A stretch of DNA of 64,000 nucleotides from Streptomyces carminius. GTDB taxonomy: Bacteria > Actinomycetota > Actinomycetes > Streptomycetales > Streptomycetaceae. Below are positions 54,264 to 62,277 of this stretch, in pieces. The position numbers were made by a program, and so were the translations under genes. Each line of letters begins with the position of its first letter. The stretch's first letter is position 1. The DNA lies in assembly GCF_002794255.1 (NCBI RefSeq), contig NZ_PGGW01000069.1:427421-491420 (forward strand), given 5' to 3'. The notes under the pieces were generated by a model. The model did no database searches. It was not told where the DNA came from and was given only the letters and a program-made list of their open reading frames with translations.

Positions 54264-54689
54264 TCAGCGCTCGGCGCGGGCGGCGGCGCACTCGCCGCAG
54301 GTGCCGAAGATCTCGATGGTGTGGGCCACGTCCACGAAGCCGTGCTCCGCGGCGATCGCGTCGGCCCACCGCTCCACGGCGGGGCCCTCCACCTCCACGG
54401 CCCGGCCGCAGTGGCGGCAGACCAGGTGGTGGTGGTGCTCGTCGCTGCTGCACCGGCGGTAGACGGACTCGCCCTCGTCGGTGCGCAGCACGTCCACCTC
54501 GCCGGCGTCGGCCAGCGCCTGGAGGGTGCGGTAGACGGTGGTCAGCCCCACCGAGTCGCCGCGGTGCTTGAGCATGTCGTGCAGCTCCTGGGCGCTGCGG
54601 AACTCGTCGACCTCGCTGAGCGCCGCCGCCACAGCGGCGCGCTGCCGGGTCGACCGGCCGCGTACGGGGGGACCTGCGGTCGCCACCAT
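54264..54689 (-). CDS. zur: Zinc uptake regulator Zur (Fur family)
   Basis: 141 residues from ATG 54689 with GAGGAGG just upstream. The Fur-family winged HTH is RSTRQRAAVAAALSEVDEFR, SAQELHDMLKHRGDSVGLTT, then VYRTLQALADAGEV; the zinc sites include DEHHHHLVCRHCG and the C-terminal CGEC. It represses zinc uptake genes when zinc is plentiful. It lies next to znuBCA in the same direction, and Zur boxes are found upstream of znuA. Confidence 0.95.
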   Translation of the reverse strand: MVATAGPPVRGRSTRQRAAVAAALSEVDEFRSAQELHDMLKHRGDSVGLTTVYRTLQALADAGEVDVLRTDEGESVYRRCSSDEHHHHLVCRHCGRAVEVEGPAVERWADAIAAEHGFVDVAHTIEIFGTCGECAAARAER

Positions 54690-54822
54690 TGCCTCCTCAC
54701 GTCGGCGCTACGGCGCTGCCTCGCGTAGCTGATCGGCCATTGTGCCAGGTGCGGCGGTGCCTCCCGGCCCGGCCGCCGGGCGCGCCCCCGGCCGGCGGCC
54801 CGGTCCCGCCGGCGGGACCGGG

Positions 54823-55743
54823 TCACCGCACGACCGTAGCGCCCCCGGGCACCTCCCGGCTCCCCTCCTGCTCCTCCCGCGCCTCCCGGCTGAGCACCGG
54901 CCCCTTCGGCGCCCCGCGCCCGGGCCGGGCGCGGAGGCGGGCGAGCAGCGGGGCGAGCGCGGCGAGGACCGTGAACAGCGCGATGGCCAGCAGCACGATG
55001 GTGGCGCCGGGCGGCACGTCGGCGTAGAAGGAGGTGGCGGTGCCGGAGACGGCCACCAGCACCCCGGAGGTCACCGCCAGCGCCAGCGTGGTCGCGAAGC
55101 CGCGGGTGATCTGCTGGGCGGCGGCGACCGGCAGCACCATCAGGGCGCTCACCAGCAGCAGTCCCACCACCCGCATGGCCACGGTCACGGTGACCGCCGC
55201 GGTGACGGCCAGCAGCAGGTTGAGCAGCCGCACCGGCAGCCCGGTGACCCGGGCGAACTCCTCGTCCTGGCAGATCGCGAAGAGCTGCCGCCGCAGCCCC
55301 AGGCAGACCGCCAGGACCAGGACCGACAGCACCGTGATCGCCACGAGGTCCCCGGGGGCGACGGTGGTGACCGAGCCGAAGAGCGGGGAGATCAGATCGG
55401 TGGTGGAGCCGCCCGGCGACAGGTTGATGATCATGACGCCGCCCGCCATGCCGCCGTAGAACAGCATCGCCAGGGCCACGTCGCCGCGCGCCCTGCCGTA
55501 CCAGCGGATCAGCTCCATGGCGACCGAGCCGAGCGAGGCGACCGCCACGGCCGTCCACACCGGGCTGGTGTTCAGCAGGAAGCCCAGCGCCACACCGGTG
55601 AGGGCCACGTGTCCGAGGCCGTCGCCCATGATGGCCTGGCGGCGCTGGACGAGGTAGATGCCGACGGCCGGGGCGGCGACGCCGACCAGCAGCGCGGCGA
55701 GCAGCGCGCGCTGCATGAAGGGGTAGTCGAGGAGCTCGATCAC
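54823..55743 (-). CDS. znuB: Zinc ABC transporter permease ZnuB
   Basis: 306 residues from GTG 55743, overlapping the znuC stop (GTGA). Eight or nine membrane segments are seen (LLAALLVGVAAPAVGIYLVQ, VALAMLFYGGMAGGVMIINL). The ABC-3 permease motif GDGLGHVALTGVALGFLL links to the ATPase. It forms the zinc channel with ZnuC and ZnuA. A Pro/Arg-rich cytoplasmic tail ends the protein. Confidence 0.95.
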   Translation of the reverse strand: MIELLDYPFMQRALLAALLVGVAAPAVGIYLVQRRQAIMGDGLGHVALTGVALGFLLNTSPVWTAVAVASLGSVAMELIRWYGRARGDVALAMLFYGGMAGGVMIINLSPGGSTTDLISPLFGSVTTVAPGDLVAITVLSVLVLAVCLGLRRQLFAICQDEEFARVTGLPVRLLNLLLAVTAAVTVTVAMRVVGLLLVSALMVLPVAAAQQITRGFATTLALAVTSGVLVAVSGTATSFYADVPPGATIVLLAIALFTVLAALAPLLARLRARPGRGAPKGPVLSREAREEQEGSREVPGGATVVR

Positions 55744-56501
55744 GTCAGCAGTCCGGTCCGGGTCGGTTCGGTGTCCGCGTCGGCGTGCGGGTGGCACGCC
55801 TGGTCGTGGAGGTGGACGGTGCCGTCCACCCGTTCGACCCGGCCGTCGTGGAGGACGACGCTGCGGTCGATCAGCGGGGCCAGCGGTCCCAGCTCGTGCA
55901 GCACCAGCAGGACGGACACCTGGCGGGCGACCTGGTCGCGCAGCGCCTCGGCGAGGACGCGCTGGCTGAGCAGGTCCACTCCGGCGAGCGGCTCGTCCAT
56001 GACCAGCAGCTCGGGCTCGCAGGTCAGCGCGCGGGCTATCAGCACCCGCTGGTGCTGGCCGCCGGAGAGCGCCTCCACCGGGTCGCCGGCCCGGTCGGCG
56101 AGTCCGACCAGTTCCAGGGCCCGGTGCACGGCCGCCCGGTCGCCGCGGCCCAGCGGCCGCAGCCACCGGCCGGCCAGCCGCCCGGAGGAGACCACCTCGC
56201 GCACGGTCGCGGGGACCCCGGCGGCGGCGGTCGAGCGCTGCGGCACGTAGCCCACCCGCCGCCAGTCGCGGAAGCGCCGCAGCGGGGTGCTGAACAGCTC
56301 CAGCCCGCCGTCCGCCGGCACCTGGCCGACGGCGGCCCGCACCGTGGTCGACTTGCCCGAGCCGTTCGAGCCGAGCAGCGCGACGACCTCGCCGCGCGCC
56401 ACCTCCAGATCGATGCCGCGCAGGACCTGCCGCCCGCCGAGTGAGGCGGTCACGCCCCGCAGGGACAGCACCGGCGGTGCGGTGGTGGGCTCGTCTGCCA
56501 T
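55740..56501 (-). CDS. znuC: Zinc ABC transporter ATP-binding protein ZnuC
   Basis: 253 residues from ATG 56501 with GGAGG six bases upstream; ATG 56543 is earlier. Walker A is GSNGSGKST, the ABC signature LSGGQHQRVLIARAL, and Walker B LLVMDEPLAGVD. It drives zinc import together with ZnuB. A His/Asp-rich C-terminus (DQACHPHADADTEP) could bind zinc. The gene lies between znuA and znuB in one operon. Confidence 0.95.
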   Translation of the reverse strand: MADEPTTAPPVLSLRGVTASLGGRQVLRGIDLEVARGEVVALLGSNGSGKSTTVRAAVGQVPADGGLELFSTPLRRFRDWRRVGYVPQRSTAAAGVPATVREVVSSGRLAGRWLRPLGRGDRAAVHRALELVGLADRAGDPVEALSGGQHQRVLIARALTCEPELLVMDEPLAGVDLLSQRVLAEALRDQVARQVSVLLVLHELGPLAPLIDRSVVLHDGRVERVDGTVHLHDQACHPHADADTEPTRTGLLT

Positions 56502-56539
56502 GGGTGCCTCCTCGGAGGGGTCGGCCGGGCCGGTCCGGG

Positions 56540-57598
56540 TCACCGCGCGCCGAGCGCCTTGCGCAGTGCCTGGAGGTTGGCCCGCATGATCTCCAGGTAG
56601 TCCTCGCCCCGGGAGCCGTCCGAGACGCCCTCCACCGGGTCCAGGACGTCGGTCCTGAGCTTCAGGTCGGCGGCGAGCGACTCGGCCGCCCCGCCGTCGG
56701 CACCGGGCTCCAGGAAGACCGTGCCGACCCCGTCCTCCTCGACGACCGTGTGGAGTTCCCTCAGATGGGCGCCGCTGGGGCCGGACTCGGGGTCGAGTCC
56801 GGCTATGGACTCCTCGTGCAGACCATAGCGCTCGGCGAGGTAGCCGAAGGCGGCGTGGGTGGTGACGAAGGTGTCGGTCCGGCGGTCCTTCAGGCCCGCG
56901 CGGAAGTCGGCGTCGAGGTCGCGCAGCTTCCCGGCCAGCTCTCCGGCGTTCTCGCGGTAGTCGGCGGCGTGGTCCGGGTCGGCCTCGGCCAGGGCCTTGC
57001 CGACGCCCTCGGCCATCTCGGCGTACTTCACCGGGTCGAGCCAGACGTGCGGGTCGAGGGCGCCCTCGCCGTGTTCGTGGCCCTCGTGCTCCCCGCCGTG
57101 CTCCTCGCCGTGCTCTTCCTCGTGCCCGGCCTCGACCTCGCCGTGCTCCCCGCTCTCCTCCCGGTGGCCCTCCTCCTCGTGCCCGCCGCCGTGCTCCACC
57201 AACTCGGTGTACGAGCCGGCCTCGGCGACGTGCTCCGGCCCGGACTGCTCGACCGCCCGGTCCACGGCGGGCTGGAACCCCTTGAGGTAGACGACGAGGC
57301 CGGCCTCACCCAGTTCGGCGGTCTGCCGGGGGCTGATCTCCAGGTCGTGGGGCTCGACGCCGGGCTTGGTCAGCGGGCTGACCGACACATGCTCCCCGCC
57401 GATCTCCTCGGCGAGGAACTCCATCGGGTAGAACGAGGCGACGACCGTCATCCTGCCGTCCTCCTCCGCCGTACCGGTGCCGCAGGCGGTCAGTGCGAGG
57501 AGGCCCGCGATGAGGGCGCCGGCCAGTGCGCCCCGGGCGGGGCGGCGGCTTCCGGAGCGGGGTATGAGAGGGCGGCTTCGAGCGTTCATGACACTCAT
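56540..57598 (-). CDS. znuA: Zinc-binding lipoprotein ZnuA
   Basis: 352 residues from ATG 57598 (ATG 57589 also possible). A lipobox LALTAC near residue 39 marks a lipoprotein. The cluster-9 ABC binding fold is seen in FYPMEFLAEEIGGEHVSVSP and the zinc ligands H in EPHDLE, LDPHVWLDPVKYAEMAEG and THAAFGYLAERYGL. Between residues about 130 and 180 there is a His/Glu-rich loop with over a dozen histidines, typical of ZnuA. It captures zinc for ZnuBC. Confidence 0.96.
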   Translation of the reverse strand: MSVMNARSRPLIPRSGSRRPARGALAGALIAGLLALTACGTGTAEEDGRMTVVASFYPMEFLAEEIGGEHVSVSPLTKPGVEPHDLEISPRQTAELGEAGLVVYLKGFQPAVDRAVEQSGPEHVAEAGSYTELVEHGGGHEEEGHREESGEHGEVEAGHEEEHGEEHGGEHEGHEHGEGALDPHVWLDPVKYAEMAEGVGKALAEADPDHAADYRENAGELAGKLRDLDADFRAGLKDRRTDTFVTTHAAFGYLAERYGLHEESIAGLDPESGPSGAHLRELHTVVEEDGVGTVFLEPGADGGAAESLAADLKLRTDVLDPVEGVSDGSRGEDYLEIMRANLQALRKALGAR

Positions 57599-57625
57599 TT
57601 TCAGTCCAGATGGAAATGATTGTCA
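57589..57625. promoter_or_regulatory. Two Zur boxes upstream of znuA
   Basis: TGGAAATGATTGTCA at 57611-57625 matches the Streptomyces Zur consensus TGAAAATGATTTTCA at 13 of 15 positions. A second weaker site, TGACACTCATTTTCA at 57589-57603, matches at 12. Their centres are 22 bp apart, two helical turns, and the lower one overlaps the start codon. Both fit repression of znuABC by zinc-loaded Zur. Confidence 0.82.
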
Positions 57626-57763
57626 AATGTTGGAGCGTTCTTCCGCAGGTGCCCTCCGGAGTGCCCTGCAGGGCCCATCCGAACCCCGGACCGATTTGGT
57701 CCGGGCCCCGCCGTCCCCGGTAGCCTGAGGTATTCCCGTCTGTCCTGTAACGAAGAGAGCAAC

Positions 57764-59146
57764 GTGGCCGCCGACAAGATCGACACCATCGTCAGCCTCA
57801 GCAAGCGCCGTGGCTTCGTCTACCCCTGCAGCGAGATCTACGGCGGCCAGCGGGCCGCCTGGGACTACGGTCCGCTGGGCGTGGAGCTGAAGGAGAACAT
57901 CAAGCGCCAGTGGTGGCGCTCCATGGTCACCTCGCGCGACGACGTGGTCGGCATCGACTCGTCGGTGATCCTGGCCTCCGAGGTGTGGGTGGCCTCCGGC
58001 CACGTCGCCACCTTCACCGATCCGCTGACCGAGTGCACCTCGTGCCACAAGCGGTTCCGGGCCGACCACCTGGAGGAGGCGTACGAGGCCAAGCACGGCC
58101 GCCTCCCCGCGGCCGGCCTGGCGGACGTCAACTGCCCCAACTGCGGCAACAAGGGCCAGTTCACCGAGCCCAAGCAGTTCTCCGGCCTGCTGTCCACGCA
58201 CCTCGGCCCCACCCAGGACTCCGGTTCGGTCGCCTACCTCCGCCCGGAGACGGCGCAGGGCATCTTCACCAACTTCGCCCAGGTGCAGCAGACCTCGCGC
58301 CGCAAGCCGCCGTTCGGCATCGCGCAGATGGGCAAGTCCTTCCGGAACGAGATCACCCCGGGCAACTTCATCTTCCGCACCCGCGAGTTCGAGCAGATGG
58401 AGATGGAGTTCTTCGTCAAGCCGGGCGAGGACGAGAAGTGGCACGAGTACTGGATGGAGCAGCGCTGGAACTGGTACACCGGCCTGGGTCTCCGTGAGGA
58501 GAACATGCGCTGGTACGAGCACCCGGCGGAGAAGCTCTCCCACTACTCCAAGCGCACCGCCGACATCGAGTACCGCTTCCGGTTCGGCGGCGGCGAGTGG
58601 GGCGAACTGGAGGGCGTGGCCAACCGCACCGACTACGACCTCAGCTCGCACTCCAAGGCCTCCGGCCAGGACCTGTCGTACTTCGACCAGGAGGCCGGCG
58701 AGCGCTGGACGCCGTACGTCATCGAGCCCGCGGCCGGTGTCGGCCGCACCATGCTGGCCTTCATGCTGGACTCCTACCTCGAGGACGAGGCCCCCAACGC
58801 CAAGGGCAAGATGGAGCGGCGCGTCGTGATGCGCCTCGACCCGCGGCTGGCGCCGGTCAAGGTCGCCGTCCTGCCGCTGTCCCGCAACCCGCAGCTCTCG
58901 CCGAAGGCCAAGGGGCTGGCGGACGCGCTGCGGCGGCACTGGAACATCGAGTTCGACGACGCGGGCGCGATCGGCCGCCGCTACCGCCGCCAGGACGAGA
59001 TCGGCACGCCGTTCTGCGTCACCGTCGACTTCGACACCCTCGACGACAACGCGGTGACCGTGCGCGAGCGCGACTCGATGAAGCAGGAGCGGGTCTCGCT
59101 CGACCAGGTCGAGTCCTACCTCGCGGGCCGGCTGCTCGGCTGCTGA
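57764..59146 (+). CDS. glyS: Glycyl-tRNA synthetase (homodimeric)
   Basis: 460 residues from GTG 57764, the usual actinobacterial start. The class II motifs are present: motif 1 RRGFVYPCSEIYGGQRAAWD, motif 2 FGIAQMGKSFRNEITPGNFI, and motif 3 VEPAAGVGRTMLAFML-like (IEPAAGVGRTMLAFMLDSYL). It is the alpha-2 type, with Cys pairs CTSCHKRF and CPNCGNKG near residue 90-130. It charges tRNA-Gly. The divergent neighbour is znuA; a 28-bp hairpin follows the gene. Confidence 0.97.
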   Translation: MAADKIDTIVSLSKRRGFVYPCSEIYGGQRAAWDYGPLGVELKENIKRQWWRSMVTSRDDVVGIDSSVILASEVWVASGHVATFTDPLTECTSCHKRFRADHLEEAYEAKHGRLPAAGLADVNCPNCGNKGQFTEPKQFSGLLSTHLGPTQDSGSVAYLRPETAQGIFTNFAQVQQTSRRKPPFGIAQMGKSFRNEITPGNFIFRTREFEQMEMEFFVKPGEDEKWHEYWMEQRWNWYTGLGLREENMRWYEHPAEKLSHYSKRTADIEYRFRFGGGEWGELEGVANRTDYDLSSHSKASGQDLSYFDQEAGERWTPYVIEPAAGVGRTMLAFMLDSYLEDEAPNAKGKMERRVVMRLDPRLAPVKVAVLPLSRNPQLSPKAKGLADALRRHWNIEFDDAGAIGRRYRRQDEIGTPFCVTVDFDTLDDNAVTVRERDSMKQERVSLDQVESYLAGRLLGC

Positions 59147-59159
59147 CGGCCCGCGGCAC

Positions 59160-59217
59160 CGCGACGCGGGGGAGCCCCGGACCGCCGCACGGCGGTCCGG
59201 GGCTCCCCCGCGTCGCG
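59160..59217. terminator. Bidirectional terminator with 28-bp perfect arms
   Basis: Bases 59160-59187 and 59190-59217 (left arm begins CGCGACGCGGGGGAGCCCCG) are exactly complementary with a two-base gap, so the physical loop is four to six bases. It lies 14 bp past glyS and 17 bp before the convergent SSI gene. Confidence 0.93.
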
Positions 59218-59234
59218 GGGCGGTCCGGTACGGC

Positions 59235-59660
59235 TCAGAAGCGGAAGAGGAGGTCTGTTCCGACGGCGGCTTCGCAGCGGTTGGTGAACGTCGCCCGGTA
59301 GTTGACCTGCCGGCCGTGCCAGTGGCCCGTGGCGGTGGCGGTCACCGGGTCGTGCACGGCGGAGCAGAGCACGGGCAGGGGCTGGAGGAACCGGGGGTCC
59401 CCGTCGGCGGCGGCGAGCTTGTCGCAGGCGCTCTGCGGGGTGGGGTGGGTGCCCCCGGCGGGCTCGCACTCCAGGGTGACGCTGACGGCCGGGTTGTTCC
59501 GGTCCGCGGACAGGGTCAGCTCCAGGGAGGACTTCGCGCCGGGGAGGATGTCGCCGGTCCCGGCGGCGACGGCGGGAGCGACGGGCAGGACGAGCGCCGC
59601 CGCCGCGGCGGCGGCCACGGCCGCCACGCGCGACGGGTGTCTGCGGTTCTTGGTACGCAT
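59235..59660 (-). CDS. SSI-family protease inhibitor (Streptomyces subtilisin inhibitor), copy 1
   Basis: 141 residues from ATG 59660, with GGAG about eleven bases upstream. A signal peptide ends near APAVAA. The SSI pattern is clear: VTLECEPAGGTHPTPQSACD, then VLCSAVHDPVTATATGHWHG, then FTNRCEA, with four Cys for two disulfides. In SSI the reactive bond is at C-P-M-V-Y-D-P; here it is CSAVHDP, giving Ala as P1. It would be secreted and inhibit serine proteases, perhaps elastase-like ones. A second paralogue lies just upstream in the same direction. Confidence 0.92.
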   Translation of the reverse strand: MRTKNRRHPSRVAAVAAAAAAALVLPVAPAVAAGTGDILPGAKSSLELTLSADRNNPAVSVTLECEPAGGTHPTPQSACDKLAAADGDPRFLQPLPVLCSAVHDPVTATATGHWHGRQVNYRATFTNRCEAAVGTDLLFRF

Positions 59661-59948
59661 GGTGTCTGTGTCTCCTGTGGGCCGACGCCGTCGGGCGTCT
59701 CTGGCAGGGGTGGGGGCGAGATTAACAGCGGAGATCGGCGGACTCGGCGCGTTCAGGAGACGAAACAAGCCATTCCGGTGGCGCGAAGACGCAGCCGCGC
59801 TCCCACCTGCCGTCCGCCGCCGCGGACGGGGGGGCCGCCGCGGGAGAGCCGCCCCGGCCGGTACGGGACCGGCCGCCCGCCGGGCCGGGGGAGCCGGGCG
59901 GGCGGCCGGGGAGGGGCAGGGCGGCGGCACCGGCGCCGTCCGGCGGCC

Positions 59949-60377
59949 TCAGGGCATGAAGACGAAGTTCGTGGCCACCATGGCGGCGCAGCCGTTGGTG
60001 AAGCTCCTCGAGTACGTGACCTTCTCGCCGAGCCAGGTGCCCTCGGCGGTGACGGTCACCGGGTCGTGGAGGGCGTGGCAGCCCATCATGCCGTTGGGGT
60101 CGATCTTGTCGAAGTCGCCGCCCGCCTGGGACAGCGTGGCGCAGGCGGTCACCGGGTCGGGGTGGTCGCCGCCGGGGGGCTGGCACTCCAGGGTGAACCG
60201 GGAGCCGGGGGCGAGCGTGCTCGCCGACATGGTCAGCACCAGCTGGGACCGGGTCTCGGGCGCCGACCCGTCGGTCTCGGCGGCGGTGGCGGGGGCGATG
60301 GGCAGGACGACTGCCGCCGCCGCTCCGGCGGTGGCCACGGCCGCCGTCCGTAACACGGCTCCGACGTTCTTCCGCAT
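59949..60377 (-). CDS. SSI-family protease inhibitor, copy 2
   Basis: 142 residues from ATG 60377 with GGAGG five bases upstream. Signal peptide ends near APATAA. The SSI core FTLECQPPGGDHPDPVTACA, MMGCHALHDPVTVTAEGTWL and FTNGCAAM keep all four cysteines. The P1 position in CHALHDP is again Ala, P1' is Leu. The two copies clearly belong to the same family but are well diverged, so the duplication is not recent. They are separated by a 288-bp spacer. Confidence 0.92.
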   Translation of the reverse strand: MRKNVGAVLRTAAVATAGAAAAVVLPIAPATAAETDGSAPETRSQLVLTMSASTLAPGSRFTLECQPPGGDHPDPVTACATLSQAGGDFDKIDPNGMMGCHALHDPVTVTAEGTWLGEKVTYSRSFTNGCAAMVATNFVFMP

Positions 60378-60677
60378 GTCTGCCTCCAGGCAGAATGGGA
60401 GCGCTCCCAGAGCGCTCCGGCTACAAGGTCGCGAAGAGGCTAGCAACGGTGGCCGCCGAAAGCGACGGTCCGTCAGAAACCGCATATGCGGGCCGGGGCG
60501 GAACGGGGTGTCCGCGGCGGTCCGGGCGCCGGGCCGGGCCCGCCGCGCGCACCTTGCCGGGATCCGGCAGTCCGGGCGGTTTTCACACTGCTGCCATCGG
60601 CCCTGCCACCGGGTCCCCGGGCGCGTCAGACTCGGCGGGGCACCGTACGGCGGGGAACCGGACGGAAAGGGGGAAGG
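60378..60677. other. 300-bp gap between SSI copy 2 and the small membrane protein
   Basis: This divergent region must hold promoters for both neighbours. It includes GGGAGCGCTCCCAGAGCGCT, where GGGAGCGCTCCC (60396-60407) is a perfect 12-base palindrome and AGAGCGCT repeats part of it; it could be a regulatory site of the SSI gene. No gene was recognised. Confidence 0.5.
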
Positions 60678-60971
60678 ATGCCGACGATCGGCACGGTCAG
60701 CGGCTACGGCCCGGACGGTCACCTCCACGAGGTGCGCATCGTCCGCGGCCTCGGCCCGCGCCGCGGGACCGGGCACGCGCACCGCCTCGTCTGCGGCACC
60801 TGCGACGACCACTGGACGGCCCGGGGCCCGGCCCGCCCCGAGGCCGTGTGCCATCTCGCCGGACACGGGGCGCGCGGCAGACGGCGGCTGAGCCCCGCGC
60901 CGTGGATCCTGGGCCTGATCGGGGCCGCCGGATTCCTCACCACCCTCCTCCCGGCCCTCCTGTCGCACTGA
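60678..60971 (+). CDS. Small protein with CxxC...C/H motif and C-terminal membrane helix
   Basis: 97 residues from ATG 60678 with GGGGGAAGG immediately upstream. The middle part LVCGTCDDHWTARGPARPEA and VCHLAGH holds a possible zinc or redox site (CxxC, later C and H). The C-terminus PAPWILGLIGAAGFLTTLLP is one membrane segment. I do not recognise the family. Codon use is normal for the genome. Confidence 0.65.
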   Translation: MPTIGTVSGYGPDGHLHEVRIVRGLGPRRGTGHAHRLVCGTCDDHWTARGPARPEAVCHLAGHGARGRRRLSPAPWILGLIGAAGFLTTLLPALLSH

Positions 60972-61098
60972 GACGGAGGGCGGGCGCCGGACGGCGGGCG
61001 CCCGGGAGCGGGGACGGGGTCGTGCCGGGGGACGGACCGGATGAGGGACAATGGAGGGTCCGTTCCCCGCCCGAGTGACCACGAGGATGCCGCCGCCC

Positions 61099-62241
61099 AT
61101 GACACAGCAGCCGGCACAGCAGCTCGCCATCGGCCCGTACCCGGTCCGGCCGCCGGTGGTCCTCGCGCCGATGGCCGGGATCACCAACGCGCCGTTCCGG
61201 ACGCTGTGCCGGGAGTTCAGCGGCGGCCGGGGGCTGTTCGTCAGCGAGATGATCACCACCCGGGCGCTGGTCGAGCGGGACGCGAAGACCATGCGGCTCA
61301 TCCGTTTCGACGCCACCGAGCGGCCGCGCTCGATACAGCTCTACGGGGTGGACCCGGCCACCGTCGGCAAGGCGGTGCGCATGATCGCCGACGAGGATCT
61401 GGCCGACCACATCGACCTCAACTTCGGCTGCCCGGTCCCCAAGGTCACCCGCAAGGGCGGCGGTTCCGCGCTGCCCTACAAGCGCCCCCTGCTGCGGGCG
61501 ATCCTGCGCGAGGCCGTCACCGGCGCGGGCCGACTGCCGGTGACGATGAAGATGCGCAAGGGCATCGACGACGACCACCTCACCTACCTGGACGCCGGGC
61601 GCATCGCCGTGCAGGAGGGCGTCACCGCCGTCGCCCTGCACGGCCGCACCGCCGCCCAGCACTACGGCGGCACCGCCGACTGGGACGCCGTCGCCCGGCT
61701 GAAGGAGGCCGTGCCCGAGATCCCGGTCCTGGGCAACGGCGACATCTGGTCGGCCGACGACGCGGTGCGGATGATGCGCGAGACCGGCTGCGACGGAGTC
61801 GTCGTCGGCCGCGGCTGCCTGGGCCGGCCCTGGCTCTTCGCCGATCTGGTGGCCGCCTGCGAGGGCCGTCCCGAGCGGGCCCGGCCCGCCCTGCGGGAGG
61901 TCGCGGCGGTGATGCTGCGGCACGCCCGGCTGCTGGGGGAGTGGCTGGAGGACGAGGCGCGCGGCGTGATCGACTTCCGCAAGCACGTCGCCTGGTACAC
62001 CAAGGGCTTCTCGGTCGGCTCCGGGATGCGCCGCAGGCTGGCCGTGGCCTCCTCGCTCGCGGAACTGGCGGAACTGCTGGGCGAACTCGACCTGGACCAG
62101 CCCTGGCCGAGCGGCGCCGACGGCCCGCGCGGCCGCACCTCCGGCCGCAACCGGGTGGTGCTGCCCGACGGCTGGCTGGACGACCCGGAGGACTGCGCGG
62201 GCGTTTCGGTGGACGCCGAGCTGGACACCTCCGGCGGCTGA
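61099..62241 (+). CDS. dus: tRNA-dihydrouridine synthase (DusB-like)
   Basis: About 380 residues from ATG 61099; ATG 61087 and 61051 are alternatives. VVLAPMAGITNAPFRTLCRE binds FMN, HIDLNFGCPVPKVTRKGGGS carries the catalytic Cys region, HGRTAAQHYGGTADWDAV and the phosphate site VVVGRGCLGRPWLF follow. It reduces uridine to dihydrouridine in tRNA. It is convergent with the glycosidase gene. Confidence 0.94.
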   Translation: MTQQPAQQLAIGPYPVRPPVVLAPMAGITNAPFRTLCREFSGGRGLFVSEMITTRALVERDAKTMRLIRFDATERPRSIQLYGVDPATVGKAVRMIADEDLADHIDLNFGCPVPKVTRKGGGSALPYKRPLLRAILREAVTGAGRLPVTMKMRKGIDDDHLTYLDAGRIAVQEGVTAVALHGRTAAQHYGGTADWDAVARLKEAVPEIPVLGNGDIWSADDAVRMMRETGCDGVVVGRGCLGRPWLFADLVAACEGRPERARPALREVAAVMLRHARLLGEWLEDEARGVIDFRKHVAWYTKGFSVGSGMRRRLAVASSLAELAELLGELDLDQPWPSGADGPRGRTSGRNRVVLPDGWLDDPEDCAGVSVDAELDTSGG

Positions 62242-62277
62242 CCCGCCCGGCGCACCCGCCCCCCGGGGCGGTGGCAC

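Noticed and set aside
57685..57705. Hairpin CCCGGACC-GATTT-GGTCCGGG upstream of glyS, possibly a riboswitch or T-box
   Set aside because: No T-box or specifier-loop features are seen, and an eight-base stem alone is not enough; it may be a weak terminator or part of the leader.
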